A stretch of DNA of 17,269 nucleotides from OMOG01 sp041485845 (lineage in GTDB: Bacteria; Acidobacteriota; Terriglobia; Bryobacterales; Bryobacteraceae), in NCBI GenBank assembly GCA_041485845.1, contig JBGPKH010000122.1:1-17269 (forward strand), read 5' to 3'. Made by a program: the position numbers and the translations under genes. Positions 14,862 to 17,269 of the stretch are shown piece after piece. Below the pieces are notes generated by a model, which saw only the letters and a program-made list of their open reading frames with translations, had not been told where the DNA came from and ran no database searches. Within the stretch, counting starts at the first letter, position 1. Each line of letters opens with the position of its first letter.

Positions 14862-16103
14862 TCAGGCCTTTTCCTTCGGCACCTGATTCTTCCAGAAAGC
14901 TTCGAAATCGAAAAGCGCTTCCTTGATGGGGACGCCGCGGACGTCGATCTTGTCGAGGTCGGCGGAGCCGAGACCTACGGCTTCGGCGAGCAGCATCATG
15001 TTGTCGGCGTACTGGAAGGTCTCGTCGCCGGGCGTCAATTGCTCTTTGGGGTGGCTGGCCGGGCCCTTGTAGAGGCGGTACGGGGCTTCGTGCCGGCCGG
15101 CGCGCGGATTGTAGCCCATGGTCGCCATGGTGACCGCGTCGGTGTTCACGCAGTTGCGCCCGACTACCAGGAAGCCGGGTTTGATGGGCCGGGAGCCCAG
15201 CACCCACGGACCTTCGCCGCCCACGGTGGAGACGATGGCGTCGTTGATCGCGAGGTCGATGGGCCGCGCGCCGATGATGTCCACCAGAATACGCGGCAGC
15301 CGCCAGCCTTCGTAGCGGTTGGACTTGGGGTCAAGCTCGGCGGGCGCTCCCGAGGGCGCCTGCACCTGCCCGTAGTGGAAGATGCGCTCGCGGCCGCCGT
15401 AGAGAGTGGTGGGAGTCACGCCGAACATATTTTTGATGGCCATGGTGACGCCCATCTCTTCGTGGTTCTTGGCCTTGCCCAGGCTCACGAAGAAGTCGCA
15501 ATCCTCGTACGAGTGGTTGAGTTGGAAGGCGGGGAAGATATACGGCTTGGTCTTGACTTTGAATGTGGCGTACTGCGGCCCGAAGCCGAGCCCGTTGGTA
15601 TCCTCGAACTCGACGAGGGGCGCGGCGTTCTTGATGGCGGCCACGTCCCAGCCGCCCTGGAGGAGCTTGTCTTCGAGCTTGGCGTCGGGTCTCCTCCCGC
15701 CGGCGCTCTCCAGGATGCGGATGCGCTTCGCTCCGAGCTGGCCGAGCACCGCGATGACGGCGCCGACGACCCTCGGATGCACCCAGTGCGTGTCGCCGGC
15801 GGTGTAGCCCTCGAAGCGGTTGCCGCCGGTGAGGTTCACTTTGATAGCTACGGTCTTGCCCTGCACCTGCCGGCCGATGCCGCCGACCTGGTCGAACATG
15901 GTCCGGAACTGGGCGACGAGGTCCTCGTCGTAGCTGCGGACCTTGGCAATCGAAACAGGGGCGGCAGGCGCCGTGCGCGCCGGGGCCTGGGGCGTGGCGT
16001 GAGCGCGGGTTGCCGGCAGCGCGCCTGCCGCCAGCCCCGAGACGGCGAGCCAGTCGCGCCGTGTCAGACCTCTTCGGGTCAAAGCATCGTGAGCGTCTTT
16101 CAT
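14862..16103 (-). CDS. Tat-exported DUF362 domain protein
   Basis: 413 residues. The N-terminus carries a twin-arginine signal, TRRDWLAVSGLAAGALPA at residues 14-31, with probable cleavage after AHA (about 36), so the protein is exported folded. The remainder is a DUF362 domain: VAIKVNLTGGNRFEGYTAGD, WVHPRVVGAVIAVLGQLGAK, RIRILESAGG, then DFFVSLGKAKNHEEMGVTMA and IKNMFGVTP, and the C-terminal GFLVVGRNCVNTDAVTMATM. The DUF362 family's biochemical role is not established; some members carry ferredoxin-like clusters, but no Cys-rich cluster motif is visible here, and Tat export suggests a cofactor or metal acquired in the cytoplasm (inference). ATG 16103 overlaps the TGA of a preceding 7-codon mini-ORF as ATGA, so translation may be coupled. 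It is the downstream gene of an operon with the hydrolase-like gene. Confidence 0.9.
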   Translation of the reverse strand: MKDAHDALTRRGLTRRDWLAVSGLAAGALPATRAHATPQAPARTAPAAPVSIAKVRSYDEDLVAQFRTMFDQVGGIGRQVQGKTVAIKVNLTGGNRFEGYTAGDTHWVHPRVVGAVIAVLGQLGAKRIRILESAGGRRPDAKLEDKLLQGGWDVAAIKNAAPLVEFEDTNGLGFGPQYATFKVKTKPYIFPAFQLNHSYEDCDFFVSLGKAKNHEEMGVTMAIKNMFGVTPTTLYGGRERIFHYGQVQAPSGAPAELDPKSNRYEGWRLPRILVDIIGARPIDLAINDAIVSTVGGEGPWVLGSRPIKPGFLVVGRNCVNTDAVTMATMGYNPRAGRHEAPYRLYKGPASHPKEQLTPGDETFQYADNMMLLAEAVGLGSADLDKIDVRGVPIKEALFDFEAFWKNQVPKEKA

Positions 16104-16133
16104 GTGACTTCTCCATTTTTCATGTGACTTCTC
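16098..16133. repeat. 16-bp direct repeat duplicating a translation start region
   Basis: TTTCATGTGACTTCTC occurs exactly at 16098-16113 and 16118-16133 (period 20). On the minus strand each copy reads GAGAAGTCACATGAAA, that is, a weak ribosome-binding site plus ATG-AA. The second copy in transcription order starts DUF362. Confidence 0.85.
16100..16123 (-). CDS. Seven-codon mini-ORF overlapping the DUF362 start
   Basis: Minus-strand ATG AAA AAT GGA GAA GTC ACA TGA encodes MKNGEVT. It is preceded by AGAGAAGTCAC, the same ribosome-binding context as the DUF362 start, because the start region is duplicated. Its stop overlaps the DUF362 ATG by ATGA. It may be a leader that couples or tunes translation of DUF362, or simply a by-product of the duplication. 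Confidence 0.4.
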   Translation of the reverse strand: MKNGEVT

Positions 16134-16145
16134 TGGTCTGCCCCG

Positions 16146-17269
16146 TTAATCCAAGAGCACTCCACCCCACAAAGAGAGCTTTGGGATGGTGATATCGGTT
16201 TGGCCGTCCGCCGGGCTCATCGCCAGAAGGGCAGGCTCGGCGTCAGGCGCGATGAGTCGCGCGGACTTGAAGTTCCCGCTGACCCGGATGGTGATCGCGG
16301 TGGCGGGAGAGTTCGAATAGTTGAGCAACTGCACCAGGACGCGCTTGCCGCCGGTGCTGGCGTAGGTGATGACCGACGGCACATTGAACGCGACCATGCC
16401 CGCTTCCTTGGGGGAGAGCAATTCGCCCATCTCGCGGGCAATCGACTCGGGATCGGGATCCTTGTAGACGGCCACGCGGCCCTTGCCGAGGGGAACCTCG
16501 ACATAGAGTTGGTCTTGGGGAAAATCTCCCCACGAGGGGCCGGCGACGACCAGCCCGCCGTTCTCGGCGAATGCTTTCAGCACCTTTCGTTCCGCGGCGG
16601 CCGGCGGCGCGAGCTCCGTCGCCAGCACGGCCCGAAATCCGGCCAGGGCCGCGGCACTGAGCTGGGAGCGAACGATCAGGCGATAGGGCACCTGGCGGCG
16701 GGCCACCAGTTTCAGGTACTCGTCCGCGATCGTGCGGTCCGCGGAGGCGGTATCCACGATGATGCCGAGGTTTCCGTAGGGTAGGAAGCTGCGCCAGTCG
16801 GCGTGGTCCTCGGCGAACTTGAGGCAGACTCCGATACTCTGCCAGACGGTCAGCGCGGCAGCGTCATGCCGGCGCAGCTTCGCACGAAGCGTGTCGTCGA
16901 GCGCGACGATCCAACGGCCTCCCGCGACGGCGGCGTCCGCCACGGCTCTGGCATAGTCGGCTGCGGCGCCGCCTTCCGGCTGATAGGCGATCCACACCGG
17001 CCGCCAGGAGGGTGTGAGGCGAAACCCGCGCACCAGCCAGATGTTGGATTGGATCCAGGGCTCACTCGATGGCGCGGCGCGGATCCCCATGTCCGAGAGG
17101 TTGCGGGCGCTGGGCGAAACGCCCTCGACGGCGAGGATCGGGGCTTTGGCCGCGTGGGGGGAGGTGGCGATCGGGACGACCACGGCGGAGTTGTTCGCCG
17201 ATAGCAAAGCTCGGGTCACTTGTCCGGTGAAGGCGGCGGGGAACTCCCCATCGAGCGCCACGCCGTCGA
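16146..17269 (-). CDS. Hydrolase-like protein, C-terminal part (5' end outside window)
   Basis: The frame is open to the right edge of the window (the residues before the GTG at 17261 read DG), so about 374 C-terminal residues are seen and the start is missing. The first 170 or so look like the end of a TIM barrel (WIVALDDTLRAKLRRHDAAA, then LTVWQSIGVCLKFAEDHADW). Next is a flavodoxin/GATase-like segment (YGNLGIIVDTASADRTIADE, VPYRLIVRSQLSAAALAGFR, AFAENGGLVVAGPSWGDFPQ) of the beta-galactosidase trimerisation kind. Last is a beta-sandwich with VLVQLLNYSNSPATAITIRV, SGNFKSARLIAPD and a final LSLWGGVLL. The end parallels that of the GHL6-like protein at 11372-13480 (GNFSSARMVSAG, VHFINLSG). Catalytic residues cannot be judged. 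The DUF362 gene follows 42 bases after the stop codon. Confidence 0.7.
   Translation of the reverse strand, partial: DGVALDGEFPAAFTGQVTRALLSANNSAVVVPIATSPHAAKAPILAVEGVSPSARNLSDMGIRAAPSSEPWIQSNIWLVRGFRLTPSWRPVWIAYQPEGGAAADYARAVADAAVAGGRWIVALDDTLRAKLRRHDAAALTVWQSIGVCLKFAEDHADWRSFLPYGNLGIIVDTASADRTIADEYLKLVARRQVPYRLIVRSQLSAAALAGFRAVLATELAPPAAAERKVLKAFAENGGLVVAGPSWGDFPQDQLYVEVPLGKGRVAVYKDPDPESIAREMGELLSPKEAGMVAFNVPSVITYASTGGKRVLVQLLNYSNSPATAITIRVSGNFKSARLIAPDAEPALLAMSPADGQTDITIPKLSLWGGVLLD

Noticed and set aside
15039..16127. 362-codon plus-strand frame opposite the DUF362 gene
   Set aside because: Antisense artefact of high third-position GC; the DUF362 frame carries a Tat signal and family motifs.

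Overview
The window is a GC-rich bacterial chromosome segment most likely from an acidobacterium of the Bryobacterales/Solibacter group. The evidence is a secreted NHL-repeat protein ending in the 'Solibacter C-terminal' domain (TIGR03437 type), a very large Oar-like TonB-dependent receptor with an N-terminal carboxypeptidase-regulatory-like domain, and, at the left edge, the N-terminal module (motif SPGFARNERLSHFLRFLVER) that precedes regulator/TPR proteins in this group. No tRNA, rRNA, CRISPR, transposase or phage gene is visible. Ten sizeable genes are supported, two of them cut by the window edges.

Layout. 1-230 (-): start of a regulator-like gene running off the left edge. 334-5273 (+): two consecutive genes for exported beta-propeller proteins, one with 13 Asp-box (BNR) repeats and one with about 11 NHL repeats plus the Solibacter C-terminal domain. 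5301-7531 (-): a two-gene operon, a short citrate-synthase-fold lyase (citryl-CoA-lyase-like) followed by a CoA-acylating aldehyde dehydrogenase of the EutE/SauS/AdhE-N type. 7532-7870: divergent control region with a regularly spaced ACCGT/ACGGT array, a TATAAT box and a strong hairpin at the predicted transcript start. 7871-11236 (+): TonB-dependent receptor. 11237-11371: convergent region with two overlapping hairpins. 11372-13480 (-): secreted TIM-barrel, GHL6-like putative glycoside hydrolase with a Gly/Arg-rich insert. 13481-13856: divergent region with a well-formed sigma70-type promoter, a 15-bp tandem repeat and a 79-bp hairpin-rich element. 13857-14435 (+): membrane-anchored ankyrin protein. 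14436-14861: no convincing gene. 14862-17269 (-): a probable operon of a hydrolase-like protein (5' end outside the window), a 7-codon mini-ORF made by duplication of a start-site sequence, and a Tat-exported DUF362 protein.

Functional picture (inference). Most products are exported: propellers, outer-membrane receptor, hydrolase-like proteins and a Tat protein. This fits the surface polymer- or nutrient-scavenging repertoire of soil acidobacteria. The cytoplasmic exception is the lyase/acylating-aldehyde-dehydrogenase pair, which could link a CoA-thioester cleavage or condensation to reduction or oxidation of an aldehyde. Its substrate cannot be read from the sequence and it is the best candidate here for an undescribed pathway. 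The small-scale control structures (mini-ORF coupling, leader hairpin, phased operator-like repeats) are the other parts that deserve checking.
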